From contig CAJNOP010000012.1 in assembly GCA_905250075.1 (NCBI GenBank), forward strand, positions 2,080,529 to 2,144,528: DNA of 64,000 nt, read 5' to 3'. Within the stretch, counting starts at the first letter, position 1; each line of letters begins with the position of its first letter. Shown here in pieces: positions 24,836 through 37,400 of this stretch. Under the pieces are notes generated by a model. It was not told the origin of the DNA, did not search any database, and saw nothing but the letters and a program-made list of their open reading frames with translations. Position numbers and translations under genes: made by a program. The DNA comes from Rotaria sp. Silwood1. Its lineage: Eukaryota; Rotifera; Eurotatoria; Philodinida; Philodinidae.

Positions 24836-26106
24836 ATGACTGGACGAAAAGAAAATAAAACAACAGCAGCCACAACAAGTCCAACGAAAACTGGCACAGC
24901 CACTGGCCGAGTAATAAAAAAAGAAAAAACAAAAAATATTATGCGTGATTTACGTATTCGTAAATTATGTTTAAATATTTGTGTTGGTGAATCTGGTGAT
25001 CGTTTAACTCGTGCATCAAAAGTTCTTGAACAATTAACTGGTCAAACACCTGTTTTTTCTAAAGCACGTTACACAGTACGATCATTCGGTATTCGTCGTA
25101 ATGAAAAAATTGGTGTTTTCTGTACTGTACGTGGTGAAAAAGCTAAAGAAATATTAGAAAAAGGTCTTAAAGTGAAAGAATATGAATTACACAAAGGCAA
25201 TTTCAGTGAAATGGGTAATTTTGGTTTTGGTATTCAAGAACATATTGATTTAGGTAAGTATTAATATACTCTCAAGGATTGAATAATAGCAAAAAACACT
25301 TTGGTAGAATGAATATATCTATTATTTATGTCATTGATTTTGAGATCGTCAAGTCAAATTTGTAAATGATTATTTCACAGTAGTCTAAGTTTTGACTGCA
25401 AAAGTATGTTAAGCTTTAAAAGAGAAATTTTTGTTTTAATCGAATACAGTTCTTCCTAGATACTCTCTGAAATAGTATGGATCCGATGACTTCATATTGA
25501 TCTCTGATATTGATGAATATATGGGATAAATAAAAACGACAAGGAAAAGTAGATCTGATAATACACTTAAAACATCTATCATAAGAATTTATGTATTCAC
25601 TTTCATGATTAAATTAGTGTATGGGAATATTTTGAAGACTTTAATTCAACTCTCCTATTTATGATTCTCCACATCTGCATAGAATGTTTTACTGGTCAGA
25701 ATCTTGAATAGATTAATTTTACTTTTGGATTATAATGCTCAAAATAGATCGAATACAATATCTCATTACATTCAAATAAAAAGCATATTTTCATAATATA
25801 TAATTAAATTATAGGTATTAAATATGATCCATCGATTGGTATCTACGGTATGGACTTTTATGTTGTGCTTGGTCGAGCTGGTTATGATATTGGTAAACGT
25901 AAACATAAAAAAGCACGTATTGGTGCTTCACATAGAATATCCAAAGATGAAGCTATTAAATGGTTTCAACAAACATATGATGGTGTTATTTTACCTGGTA
26001 TGAAGATAAAAAATAATAGTATTTTATATTTATTATTATTTTGTTTAATTTAGGCGGTAAACCGAAGAAATCAAGTGGTCATCACAAACGTGGCAAGAAG
26101 AAATAA
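24836..26106 (+). CDS. RPL11: Ribosomal protein uL5 (RPL11)
   Basis: Exons 24836-25253, 25815-25997 and 26054-26106 give 217 residues. Residues about 36-210 align almost continuously with animal RPL11; recognisable blocks are [60 protein letters not shown] and HRISKDEA. It is a component of the 60S subunit that contacts 5S rRNA, and in animals free RPL11 also regulates MDM2. Two additions stand out against the 178-residue human protein. One is an N-terminal Thr/Lys-rich extension of about 35 residues before [10 protein letters not shown]. The other is a C-terminal basic tail, [16 protein letters not shown], encoded by its own exon. The internal Met before RDLRIRK could be an alternative start. 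An acceptor (TTTCTAG, to 24798) lies 38 bases before the ATG. Confidence 0.97.
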
Positions 26107-26276
26107 AGAAAAAAAAAAAACTTTTTTTTTGCTTATTGTTTATCGATTTGAGACAAAAGAAAATAACTAATATGTCGATAAAAGAAATAAAAAATAATAG
26201 AACATCTTAAATAACAAGAAGAAAAAAAAATATTCCGCATTTTTTTAGATATGATCTTACAGTATTGATCTGAATA

Positions 26277-26864
26277 ATGAGTGGATTTCGAAACCAAAGA
26301 TGGGATCCATGGTTGATCATTAGTCAGATTATTGCCGTTCAAACATTATATTATCTTGGATTAGGTTTTTTAATATTTTTCATCACATTTGCTATTAACA
26401 AAGTACCAACACTTGATTATATTTTCTCCTATGATGTAAGATTAAAAATAGCAAAACAAAACGTTTTCTAATCTTTATTTAATTTCTTTAAGAAATTACA
26501 ATTATCGAATTGGGATGGGCGATTCTTTTCTACTGTATTTTTACTTAATGCATTAACAGGGTAACAAAAGAATAGAAAATCAATATATGATTTATGATTA
26601 TTGTTTTTTTTTGTTTTATATTTTAGTGCTTTTGCTATTTTTTATTTAGTTGGGAGATACAAACAATGCTTAGACTTTTCCATCACAATTCATTTTTATC
26701 ATTTCATTGCTTGTTGCATTTATAATTATCAATATCCAAATATATTTTCTTGGTATGTTATACAATTTTTATCAATTATTATTATGACGATACTTTCTGA
26801 ACGTTTTTCAAAAAAATATGAACTTCAAAATATAACTCTTACATCATCACGTGCTGATCTATAG
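26277..26864 (+). CDS. SYS1: Golgi membrane protein SYS1 homologue
   Basis: Exons 26277-26435, 26493-26560 and 26627-26864 give 154 residues, close to human SYS1 (156). Matching blocks include WDPWLIISQII, LGLGFLIFF, STVFLLNALTGAFAIFYLVG and the hallmark KQCLDFSITIHFYHFI. There are four hydrophobic helices and no signal peptide. SYS1 sits in the Golgi membrane and recruits the ARL3/ARFRP1 GTPase for vesicle traffic, which is family knowledge. The gene starts 171 bases after the RPL11 stop on the same strand. The gap contains T-rich acceptor-like motifs ending at 26248 and 26262, so an operon-like arrangement resolved by trans-splicing is conceivable. Confidence 0.93.
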
Positions 26865-27486
26865 TATTTATTTATGTACATCTATTTATATTATTTGAAT
26901 AACAGAAGCATTGTTTTAATTTAATTTATGTCTTCGTGTGTGTGTGTGTGTGCGTTTTGTTTTTTTTTTCTCAGAAAGTTATTTATATATTTCTTGTATG
27001 TTGAGTGATTTGTGTGATTGAAAACAAAATTTAAATTAAAACTTGGCAGATTACTGCCGAATAACATAAGTTGAAAATAATAATACGAAAATTCTTTTGT
27101 TTTATTCGTTTGAGCATCTTCAAAAAACAAGCGAAAGTCTGGTTCACTTGTGAATAAATCTGTATATTAACTTTTTTTTTCATTCGAAGCTCTTTATTTC
27201 TAATGTTTAGAGATGTATACGAAAACAACAAAAATAAATTGACGAGAAAAAAAAGTTCGAGTTTCAATCCCATCATAGACATTAGCATAATTATTTTTCA
27301 TTTCATCGATAAAGAATAATAATTGTTTCTTAAAAATAACAATGCTATCTTTGATAAGAATAGTAAAGTAATTATTTTTGAGAAGAAAAGTATTCACTAT
27401 AGATTATAAAGTACAGATTAAGTGAAATTTAAGTTACTTATATAGTTAACCAAATAGAATACATAAATTTAATCACAAATTGACAC

Positions 27487-27559
27487 GCCCGTGTGGCTCA
27501 GTGGCTAGAGCACTGGTCTAGTAAACCAGGGGTCGACAGTTCAATTCTGTCCTCGGGCA
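27487..27559 (+). tRNA. tRNA-Thr (anticodon AGT)
   Basis: A 73-base cloverleaf with no intron. Acceptor stem GCCCGTG pairs with CTCGGGC except for one T-T mismatch at the sixth pair. The D arm is GCTC/GAGC with AGTGG in the loop. Anticodon stem CTGGT/ACCAG encloses loop CTAGTAA, giving AGT at positions 34-36. The T arm is GACAG/CTGTC with loop TTCAATT. Discriminator is A. Adenosine 34 would be edited to inosine to read ACT, ACC and ACA. The internal A and B box promoters are intact. It stands alone between SYS1 and INPP1. Confidence 0.95.
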
Positions 27560-27572
27560 TAGAAAACATGAA

Positions 27573-27582
27573 TTTTTTTTTT
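27573..27582 (+). terminator. RNA polymerase III T-run terminator
   Basis: Ten consecutive T residues starting 14 bases past the tRNA-Thr 3' end, the standard Pol III stop signal. This supports the tRNA gene being transcribed. Confidence 0.85.
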
Positions 27583-28037
27583 AATAATAAGTAACAGCTG
27601 TTGTTGTCAATAGTTTCGCTGGCTTTTTGTGTTGATTAAAATTTATAAAAACAAAACTTGCTGATTTACTAATTGATAATATAACAGAAGTATTAACCTT
27701 AAACAAAGACCATCAAGTATCTAGTTTGATTATTTTTTTGGTCTATACAATACTACTTAATAGGTTATATAAATATAAATGTTAATGTATTGTAGCAGAT
27801 GATGGTAGGGAAGAAGAATATGACTCATATAAAGAAGAACAAGTAAATTGATATTAAAAAGATGTAAACTTATTCTGTGCCATTTGTTCGTTCCTGATGT
27901 TGCATCAGGGTTACATGGAAACAATTTTTTAACATAACCAATGAATTCTTAGAATTGGTTTCTGTTTAAAGAGGAAATTTAACGCTTGATTACTAATCAT
28001 GATGAATATTATTATAACTTCAAAATAATTTTAGATA

Positions 28038-31000
28038 ATGTCATCAATATTATTACGTGAGTTTGTATATCAATTATCTGTTTGTTCAGAAAAAGCAGCA
28101 TGTATTGCACGTCATATTCGTTTCATGCATAGCGACTTCAATGATATGATTGAAGAAAAAAAATGTAATATTCATTAAATCTTTGAGTTTTTGTTTTTTT
28201 TGTTTTCTCACCTTAAACTATTTATTTAGTGGATGAAAATCATCAACATCTTGATGCTGATTATAAAACTTTAGCGTAAATTAAGTTCTTCAAATTAATT
28301 TTTTTATTAAAAATTTTCTTTTTCTTTTAAGTGATGTTATTATTCAAGAAGTCATTAAACGTGATTTACGAAGACTTGTAAGCTATTATTTTTTTTTGTT
28401 GAGGTTTTATAATAAATATTATTTGATCTAATTAATTTAGTATCCATCATTAACTAATCATATATATGGTGAAGAAGATGGTTCAATAAAATTAAATTCT
28501 AGTGATGAAAAAATTTTCCTAGATGTTAGTGGTAGTCACGAAGACATTCTTAAGCTGCTTAGTAAGAAAAAAAAAGAACAAAAAACAATTTTTTTTAATT
28601 TAAGTTGTATTTTTCTTTGTCATAGAAAAATTATTTAATAATAAATCTACACAATCAGTTGAAACTTTAGCTGAAATCATATCATCGTCTTCACATATAA
28701 CACTTTCCGAACAATATAAACAGTCATTTGAAAAAATTCCAAATAATAACTCTATTGATGTATCAAATATTGGTATATGGATTGATCCAGTTGATGGAAC
28801 ACAACAATATATAAATGGTACTGAGGGAGTTGTTAATTCGAATACTGGAATTATTCTAGATGGTCTTCCAACAGCTTTGGTACTTATTGGATGTTTCGAT
28901 CTGAAGAATGGTCGTGCTGTTCTTGGTGTAATTAATCGGGCTTTTAATGAAAAAATCGATGAATATCGGTGAGTGAGAGAAGATCAATAATAGTTGATTA
29001 TGATTATTATTTTGTATTCATTCAGATGGAAAGGTTTGATTTATTGGGGTATAGCATTATCAAATGCAAAATTTAATAATTTGGAAGATGTTTATAAAAG
29101 AAATGAGAACAATAATCAACGAGTATTATTACATGGTAGTGTTGATGTCAATACATTTAATAATATTATAAATGATTGGACGATACTTGAAGTAGCAGCA
29201 TGTGGTAAGAATATTTTATGATTAGTTTTTCAGTGTATCCTGGTAGCTTTTTTTTTGATGTTGTTCATAAGAACGTACTTTAGAAATATTAGTTTTAGGC
29301 AAGAGTAGCGAAAGAACAAAATTTATATTATTGCAATTTTGACAATAATATAAATGAATTCTTTGCCGTAAAGTTAGAAATTCCAATAGTTAACATACTG
29401 ACCTTATAGATTATCTTTCACGTTTGATTTTGAATATTGAAATTATTGCAAAATCCTTTTTATTTAAAATGAAAATAGTTGTATAATGTTTGCTATACTC
29501 AGTAAGATTTGGTTAAACGTAACAGTTGGATGGCGATGAAATTTTCAACAAGAATAGTTCCTATTCTTATACAAAGAACTCACTATTGCTTTCAGCAACT
29601 ATATAGTGACGAATAAAAGTTTAGAGCAGCTGTATTTTTGAGTATTCTTATGACTGGTAATAGCTAGGAAGAATTCGACAAAACTTTTGAGTAACTGAAG
29701 CGATTCCTTACCCGAATTGGCGAACCTGAAAGCTTAGATAAAACTGATTGCATGATGATTGCTAGAAAACCAAAATTCCCAAAGCCAGTTTTTACATCTG
29801 TTTGAAGCGATTTGGAAATGGGTTTATTTGATAGAGAACAATGAGATGTCTCGACTCTTTTCATGATATTCCTTCATCGAACTGCATTCAAGTTATAGAA
29901 GATATCAAACCATGAAACTCGGCAAAATTGTGAAAAATTTTTCATGAAACAAGAGAAAAATGTTTCTCTTCTGTTTGCTGCCAATGAAATGCACTTTGAT
30001 TAAGGAATGTTATGGACAGAGCAAGGAGGAAAAAGGTGATTGCAATCATCGGCAATCATTGATACTTAGAAGTAGACCACTGTTTAATTCAATTCAGTTT
30101 AGTTACGTTAAGTGGAGTAGTACTTTTTGTTTAACACTTTATAGTTTGGGTTATATGAAAAATAATCCAGAAGCAACTCAATAGCTTGTCCTTACATAGA
30201 AAAGGAAAACTTCATTAAAACTTTATTGATCAAGAGCTTCAATCCATCGACCAATCGGATGGTGACAAGTTGTTTCTTCACTATTATAGGAAAAATACAT
30301 GATGTTGTTCGGATCATTGGAGAGAGGGTCCTAGGTATCCCTCACATTGGCTTGACCAAGATCATGTTTTGTCGTTACAATGGAGGGGAAAAGACGTACT
30401 CAAATATGATTGGTTGAATGATAGAGGCTCTCGACCAATCCAAATCCAGTAGGTTGTTTTTCCTCTATTGCAAGGACAAAAATATAACCTTGCTTACGCT
30501 AATATGAGGATAACTTAGGGTTTTTTCTCATATGGTCATGATATCGTCACGGCGGATTCCTATGGGAGTAAAGAAAAACTCGACATTATATGATATTTGC
30601 CTAATGCCATGACTTGAACATAATTGTAAGTAAGTGAAGTGTCAAGTACAGAAATCTTAATTTTAATATTTGGTGTTAAGTAAACAAACGTAACTTAATT
30701 TCGAGTTAAGTTAGATAGTTCACTCGTATTGGCAATCTTGGCAAGAAAAAAAAACAGCTTTTTCTCCTTGGGTGAGAACCCAGACATCTTATTTTGCTCT
30801 ATCACACAAAACCAGATTCAAATCTTCTTCACATTAATCCCAGACAACTAATTTTCAGGGTCTTAGTGTTCCAGACATCCTCATTCAAGCTATTTTATTC
30901 GAGTCTTTAGGTTTACCGATCCTGAGAGAGAAGCCTCTCAGTTACTCAGATATTTTTCCGATTTCTTCTCAGCTGTTTACATGGAGAAAACTGAAAATTA

Positions 31001-31864
31001 CCAGTGCTGCAAACTTTTCTCGGTCACTATATTCTAATAGAATTTAACGAGAGAAATATCCTAGCTGTTCACTTGTTTTGCAGTCGAGACTATATACCTT
31101 ATATAGATCCGAAAGAACTATGATTATCCTGAAAGGAGTTCGCGCTCTTAGCTTCTTGCGACTGAATATTGCACTTTTACAGTATTTTTAAACATATTGT
31201 AGTAGTGCAGCAACTTCGTAACAATAAGCTAAGGGTACAAACTTTTTCAGTGTGTTCATAGCTCGCTTTGATATACATAATGCACATAATCCTGATTCAA
31301 AATCGATTGAATAGTTGGAGGAGTTCTCTTGTGAATGTAATATTGTTCAATTTTATCCTCTAAAAATATCAAGCATGAATAACACTTTTTTCGAATGTCA
31401 TCCAATTTTAATGTGATTACGTTTTTAACCGAACAATCAGTATTTTTGTCTCAGCTTATTAATTAACGGATAAAAGATAAATTTGGATCATAATAAACTT
31501 CTATAATATTGCTCGTGTTTTATTTTAAGGTAATAAATTACTATCTATTGCATTAAAACAAGCAAATATATATTTAGTAACAAAATCTGCTGCCTACAAT
31601 TGGGATTTATGTGCTGCTCATGCAATCATCCAATCCATAAATGGTCAAATACTTGATTTACGCCAAGTAATTAGTTATTATAAAGAAAACAAAACAAAAG
31701 AGAATCTCGATTTATCACAATTTGAAATTATTTATAACAATATAAAGCCAAATAAATTCCAACCAAAAGATTATGCATGTAAACCATTTATTGTTTATCA
31801 TGATGAACAAGATCTACTTGCTATTCTTCCATTATTGATAGTCAATAATATTCTCATTGAATAA
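28038..31864 (+). CDS. INPP1: Inositol polyphosphate 1-phosphatase
   Basis: Seven exons: 28038-28164, 28230-28275, 28332-28377, 28441-28561, 28626-28968, 29026-29204 and 31530-31864. All have GT-AG borders with agreeing phases and give 398 residues (human INPP1 has 399). It belongs to the Mg-dependent, Li-sensitive phosphatase superfamily. The metal-site motifs are visible: YGEEDGS (first acidic pair), WIDPVDGTQQYING (the DPxDxT motif with Asp ligands) and YNWDLCAAHAII (the WDxxAxxAI motif). It removes the 1-phosphate from inositol 1,4-bisphosphate and 1,3,4-trisphosphate in the cytosol. Introns 1-5 are short (about 54-65 bases); intron 6 is 2.3 kb and carries an inserted palindromic element. 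An acceptor TTTTAG ends four bases before the ATG. Confidence 0.95.
31085..31300. mobile_element. Short palindromic MITE, family E copy 2
   Basis: Lies in intron 6 of INPP1. The left arm (AAAGAACTATGATTAT, CTGAAAGGAGTT, CTCTTAGCTTCTT) pairs with the right arm read in reverse (AAAGCGAGCTATGAAC, CTGAAAAAGTTT, CCCTTAGCTTATT). The right arm also matches the arm at 58288-58366: TTTTCAG, then TTCATAGCTC and CATAATGCACAT/CATGATGCACAT. It is shorter than other members, presumably through loss of the centre. Confidence 0.55.
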
Positions 31865-34800
31865 CAAAATATTCTTTTTTGCAATATTAATGCATTTAGT
31901 TTTATCTCTCATCTTATTTTAATATTAAATATCATTTTAAAGTTTCTCAATATTGTCGAATATTTTAGATATTCTTGATTTACATATATTATTATATCGA
32001 AATCAATCGAAAACTAAATCTAAAGATTGATATGCCTGGCTAGTTGAAAGATCAAACAATATGAATTTATTTCATCATATTCAACAAGTAAGATTAATGT
32101 TTTATACTATACTCAACAATCAATAGATATTGATTGTATTCTTCAAAGATCTGAACAATAAGTAGGGACGTTCTGAGGTCACCAATATTTAGGTCAGTGA
32201 AACTTTTGGCGGGAATCATTGCCTATGACAACAAAACGAAAGTGTTTGAAAGCATAAACATTTAAAACAATTTTTAGTCTGAGCTTAATAATTGAATTGG
32301 TCTTTCACAGATATTTATATTCTCGTTTTCTATTTAGAAAGAATCTTTGTGGGATACATGTTCATAGATTATTGCAATTATACAATGAATATTTTTATGT
32401 ACAATTGATAAAATTTAAAAGTAGTAAATAACTTTTTTATATAATTAAACTTTTTAAAAATTTCTTGTTTTTGTTTTAGAGTTTAACGATAAATTATACA
32501 AGACATATACTGAACGGTGGTATTTCATTATTGAATATTAATAAATATTTTTCAAGCCGGTAATTAGAACTAATCGTTTAGAATGAAAACCATTATCTAA
32601 TATTTTAGAAGAGAATCTAAGAAATTTTGTCAGCGTAGATAAAATATATAGGAAATAATATTTATTCTCAAATAAGCTTTTAGAATATTTCATTAAACGA
32701 ATGAATGGTTCAGAATAGATCAGGTTTATTATAAATGCGATTTTTCAATTATTTACTATCCATATAAAATATTCACTTGTATACTAAAAGTCAAAAAATC
32801 TCAAGCTTTACAGAACTGTATACTTCATTTTTACACGAAACATTTTTTTTTTATTTCGAAGCAACCAATTTATTGTATATTCCGATTGCGGAACTAAAAA
32901 CAAACGAGAATCAATCGTTAATTTTTTTCAAATTTTAACGAACAGATTTGTCAGAATACAATAAATGGACAAAGAAATCGAAATTGTACATTCATATTGG
33001 CGAAAACTTGCCGTACTGTTACTCATCAATCATATAATTTTGTAGAGAATCAAATTCTACATTTTACTTTTGGTGTTCAAATAAGCATTTTGTAACTAAG
33101 TTTTAGCTTAAAAAAGACTTAATTGTTTTAAAAAACACCATGAAAAGCTAAGATGTCCAAACGTAGATTAGCTAAGTAGAAGACAAAATCCTCTATCATG
33201 AGTAACGATGTGTCACAGTAGGAATATATAGGATAGATAGATATTTGAATCGTCATGCAAAGGTAAAATGTTCTTTTTCAAAATGAAGTTCTTAGGTTTG
33301 TAAAGCTTGGAATTTTCTATCTTTTTGTGTATGAATTAAAATCAGAGAAATATTGCATTTACATTTAGCTCTATTCATGATGACCTAAACGTTCATTCTC
33401 CTGTACAAAGATTTCGTTGGAAAACATCAAAAGTTAAAATGTCGAAAAATTTCTAGTTCGTATTAAAGAAAAAAAAAATAGGAGAGTTGGGAAAGACTGG
33501 GTCTAGCTTTTGAACTAGATGCGAGTGTATGGATGTGGCTGTCGTTTTGTTTCCTCATACATCTATATTCCACATTCGAACTGGATCGAGTTTCAGTTGA
33601 GTCCAAGACCAATCCGACCGGCTCTAATTCTTGCACTTGACAACAATACTAAAAATCTGTATTTTATTCTATTTGACAGAGTAAACCAATAGAAAATGCA
33701 GCATTGGAAAAACTTCAAGTCTCATTCAATAATGAACATTTTCAATATTCTAATTTTCGACATGTTCACTTTCGATGTTTTGAAGTATTGCCAATATAGG
33801 CTTTCAGTTCTACGTACAATATATATTAACGTTTTTATAAAGAATAAATATAGTCTTAATTCAAAGGTGTAGATTCATAGGTGTATAATTTTAAATTCAG
33901 AACTGTTTCAAACGTTATTCTCTTATTTTGATTGAAGACAGTTTTTTTTTATTAGCATAAAGACTAGAACGAACAATATTCCATCAAACATTGAGTTCAT
34001 TTCTTGCAGTTTTATATCTATCCTCCCAAGAGAGGAAATTGTCAGATGAAATACTAAAACTCAATCAAAGGTACATCAGTATCTAAATTAGGTAGTATAC
34101 ATCGCCGAATTTATCGTATACTTTCTCGTACTCATTGTCATCATCATATTTTCACTATGGTAAATGTGAAGAGTATACACATGTTTGCCAATATTTTATC
34201 GTATTCACTTAATGTGATAATGTCATTGCAAAAAATATAAATCAATCGTTTCTCTAATAAACAATTTTAATCAGAATATTACAGTTATCATAAAGTAGCA
34301 AACATTTTTAACCAAATGCGATTCATCTTAATCATAAAAATTTCTTATTAGTTCACCTTCATCTTCATCATCATCATCATCATCAATGGAAAGTCATATT
34401 AAATTGAATATTCATTCTCAAGCAACATGCATTTTAAATCCCTGCATTGATAATATGCATTTCTTTATTTCCATATTTATTATAAACTTATACTATGAGA
34501 CTCTATAGTAAAAGTATTTGCTTAAGAAAAAAAATAAAAACGACAAAGCAATAAACCGATTGATATACACTTGCAGTATACAGCAGAACAAACGAAAGAG
34601 AGAAAGAAAATTGGCCAAGATTAATGTGCAAATACAAAAGAAGAAAAAAGTTAACCAGCTGTTCGCAATAATTGAAAATAATCTCACACTTATTGTGATA
34701 AACATTTTCTAATGCATCGCATTCTAACGCGATTTCATCGAATAAATTTCCATTGAGATTTCTTTATAGAATTACATTCATTAAGCCAAAAATTTATTTC

Positions 34801-35064
34801 AAACTTCAAATGAAGATGAGTTAATATTATCATCATGAATATTGTTACAATTTATATGATCAGGTACAAAAACATATTGGTGTTTGCTAAGTCGAATTAT
34901 TTTGTTAAACGACAAAATATTCAATCTATAGAACGAATATTTTTATTAAAAACATGATTAGTTATTTTTAATTTCAAGCAATATTGAGGTCAGTTGATTA
35001 GTGCTGTCACTTTCAAAAGTGTTTTCATAGAGAAGACATTTTATTTCTAGTAATGCTCGTAATG
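31865..35064. other. Intergenic, INPP1 to mariner relic
   Basis: AT-rich with poly(A)-like signals after INPP1. A (TCA)n microsatellite lies near 34360-34387. A C/G-richer patch near 33480-33650 holds words of the TCGAACTGGATCGAG / CCGACCGG type that recur elsewhere in intergenic DNA. No gene was recognised. Confidence 0.5.
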
Positions 35065-35604
35065 TTAGATAAAAGATTTCATCCTTTCAATCCATTTCTC
35101 GACGAACCTTTTTTTGTATTCATCAGCAAGTATCGAATTAAACTTCTTGATTATTACCTTCGTCAACTTTACTTCATCTGAATAGGTATCAAGTCTATCT
35201 TTCACATAGCTGAACAATTCAAAGTCTGAAGGAACAAGATTAGACGAATATGAGCCATAGCTTTAATATTTTCTTCTTAAAGATAATTGATCATAATATC
35301 CTTTACACAGGACCTAGGATTATCATGATGAAGTTTGGTATCATTTGTTTCTGATGGTTGTCTATTTTCAATATTTTCTTGAACAATATCTTTAAACACT
35401 TGTCATGAGAATAGATGCTTCATAAGGCATTTGACAAATAAACAACGGTTCGTTAGTCATAAAGAAAATGATAACGAGTGTTTTCTTTTCATACAGTTGC
35501 CTTCTGACAACAATCAGAGAGCTTACTTCTCCTACTAACCACGCTTCTGATTGTGTCTCATAGAGATTCTCGTCTACTTGTAAAATCATGAAATCAACAG
35601 ACAA
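35065..35604 (-). mobile_element. Mariner-type transposase relic
   Basis: The minus strand reads as the C-terminal half of a Tc1/mariner (IS630) DDD transposase. The first catalytic Asp lies in MILQVDENLYETQ. RRQLYEKKTLVIIFFMTNEP follows, then KLHHDNPRS with the second Asp. Next come a decayed HPPYS-type block and NLVPSDFELFSYVKDRL with the third Asp, and the normal C-terminus ends FVEKWIERMKSFI. The frame is interrupted by at least one in-frame stop after DIMINYL and by a frame change before the HPPYS block. The N-terminal helix-turn-helix part is missing, as are recognisable ends. It is a dead class II element of moderate age. Confidence 0.85.
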
Positions 35605-36055
35605 CTGTAGGGTACCGATATCTAATCTTCGCCATAAGCAGCAATCAATGCATCATAGATTTGAATGGCAGTTAAATTCAACAGAAAACGAGTTTTTACG
35701 TAGTATCGTATTTATTGTTTATCCATCTGAAAATACAGATCAAAAGAAAATTAACTAATAATCAGAGATAGTAATGAGTTATAAAAATTGATATTGATAG
35801 TTTAGTGCATAGCTGTTATAGCTATCAGAAAAACTTCACATCAAGAGTAGAAACAATCAGCATCAAAATCGCACCTAGGATTGCTAAAATTTTTTGATTC
35901 CCCTTAGTAAATTTGTGATGAATCTCTCGTTGTTTTTAAATATGACCAATATACAAGGTATTGTTCAAAGTTATAGCCGAAAACAGGACTTTATTGCAAA
36001 TGGATTGTGCATTATGTATTTTCCTAAACAAAATGACAAATAAATCCATTGTCTT

Positions 36056-37400
36056 TTTTCTTCTACCTTCAAATTCAGCTATAGCTTTCGATCTCTCAGA
36101 GGTACCAATGAAAATTCCCTGTTGCCAATTAAATCGTTCATAAACTAATGGTACATCTTGAGAATTATTCCATTTAGGATCGAATATTGAACATTTTGAA
36201 ATTGATGTAAACAAAACTAAATTGTAGTAAAAGGTTTTAGTTTTCGTAGTTTTTCATTTATTATCAAAAAAACAATCACTTTTTTTAATTTTATTGAGTT
36301 TGTGAACGACCTTCTTCATCAAACTGCATACTAGTAACATCGTCATTCGCAAAGATATTTTCTGACTTAATATTAAATTTGTTTTTCTTTAACAGCATCT
36401 TGTTATTTACCAACATATTCAACTTTGTAACCAGGAACTTACTCTGGATAGAGCATAGCTATTAGCTAAGTTTATTTTTGCACAAACGCTTAAAATAGAT
36501 TCATTATTGTGATTAGACAAATAGGAGATTATCTCTTTTATACCCTCATCATTCCACAGACTGTTAATGAACTACTTTCTAGTTGCATTTTTGAAGAGCT
36601 CAGGAACGGGATAGTGAAGAAATGTGTTCCACGATAGGTAAAAATGTGTAAAGTCAAACACGGATTTTTTTTCATAACCATCATCAAAACTAATGCTTTG
36701 ATTTCTTTCTGAAAAATGTATTATTAACATTTATTCAGGATTATATGACCTGGTCGAACATATTGGTTTATCAGCTGGTAATGATACACCAACTGAATGA
36801 AGACATTTGACAACTGTTGAACCATATGATTGTTGTAATTCTTTAACTACATGTGAATGCATAGGTGCTATCATTGGAAATGTACAGACCAAGTTTATTT
36901 AGTCTTGATTTCAGTCACAATGAAGATTCTGGTTTCTCTGATTTTAGTTTTTCCAGTTCTAGTCCTGATTGACTCCTATATTTTAGTCCTGCACATCTCT
37001 GATCATAATACACATTGAAAGACCAAAATATGGTATATCAGTTATTCCAAGAGCAATTTTTAAACATGATTCAATCATATATGAAATAATAAAAAAATTG
37101 TACGACCATGCACACAACCAGAAAAATGCTTTTCAAGGATTTTTAACATTTCAATCTGTATCCATCCAGTCAAACCTGGGCAAAGTACTTGAAATACTCG
37201 CCCTCGTACTCAAGAGAGTCCGTACTTCCAAAGCTGTGCATCCAATTTCTAATGGTATTTGTTTAAGAGTTTCGGATAAATTTGGACCTGTAACAGTAAG
37301 AGCATTAGAACGTATTGATAGTATATCATTTTTATTTTTGTACAAACAATTGTGCATGATTCGAGACGAGCTACATCACGAAGATCAGTTGTAGCAACAT
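36056..37400 (-). pseudogene. Phosphoenolpyruvate carboxykinase (PEPCK) pseudogene
   Basis: Colinear minus-strand blocks match GTP-type PEPCK in order from high to low coordinates. DVARLESCTIV lies near 37345-37385 and FSGCVHGRTIF near 37095-37128. ALGITDIPYFGLSMCIM lies near 37003-37052, and VKCLHSVGVSLPADKPIC is in the open block 36735-36884. GYKVEYVG lies near 36410-36445 and MQFDEEGRS near 36300-36330. DVPLVYERFNWQQGIFIGTS lies near 36100-36165. PEPCK makes PEP from oxaloacetate in gluconeogenesis. This copy has several stops and frame changes, and the block between MQFDEEGR and the DVPLVYE region is deleted. Unaligned stretches sit between other blocks (about 36470-36690 and 37200-37340), so foreign pieces may have inserted. 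It is a clear non-functional copy of a host gene; an active paralogue is expected elsewhere. Confidence 0.85.

Noticed and set aside
34518-34712. Overlapping 64-70 codon frames on both strands
   Set aside because: Lysine/phenylalanine-rich frames produced by AT-rich sequence.
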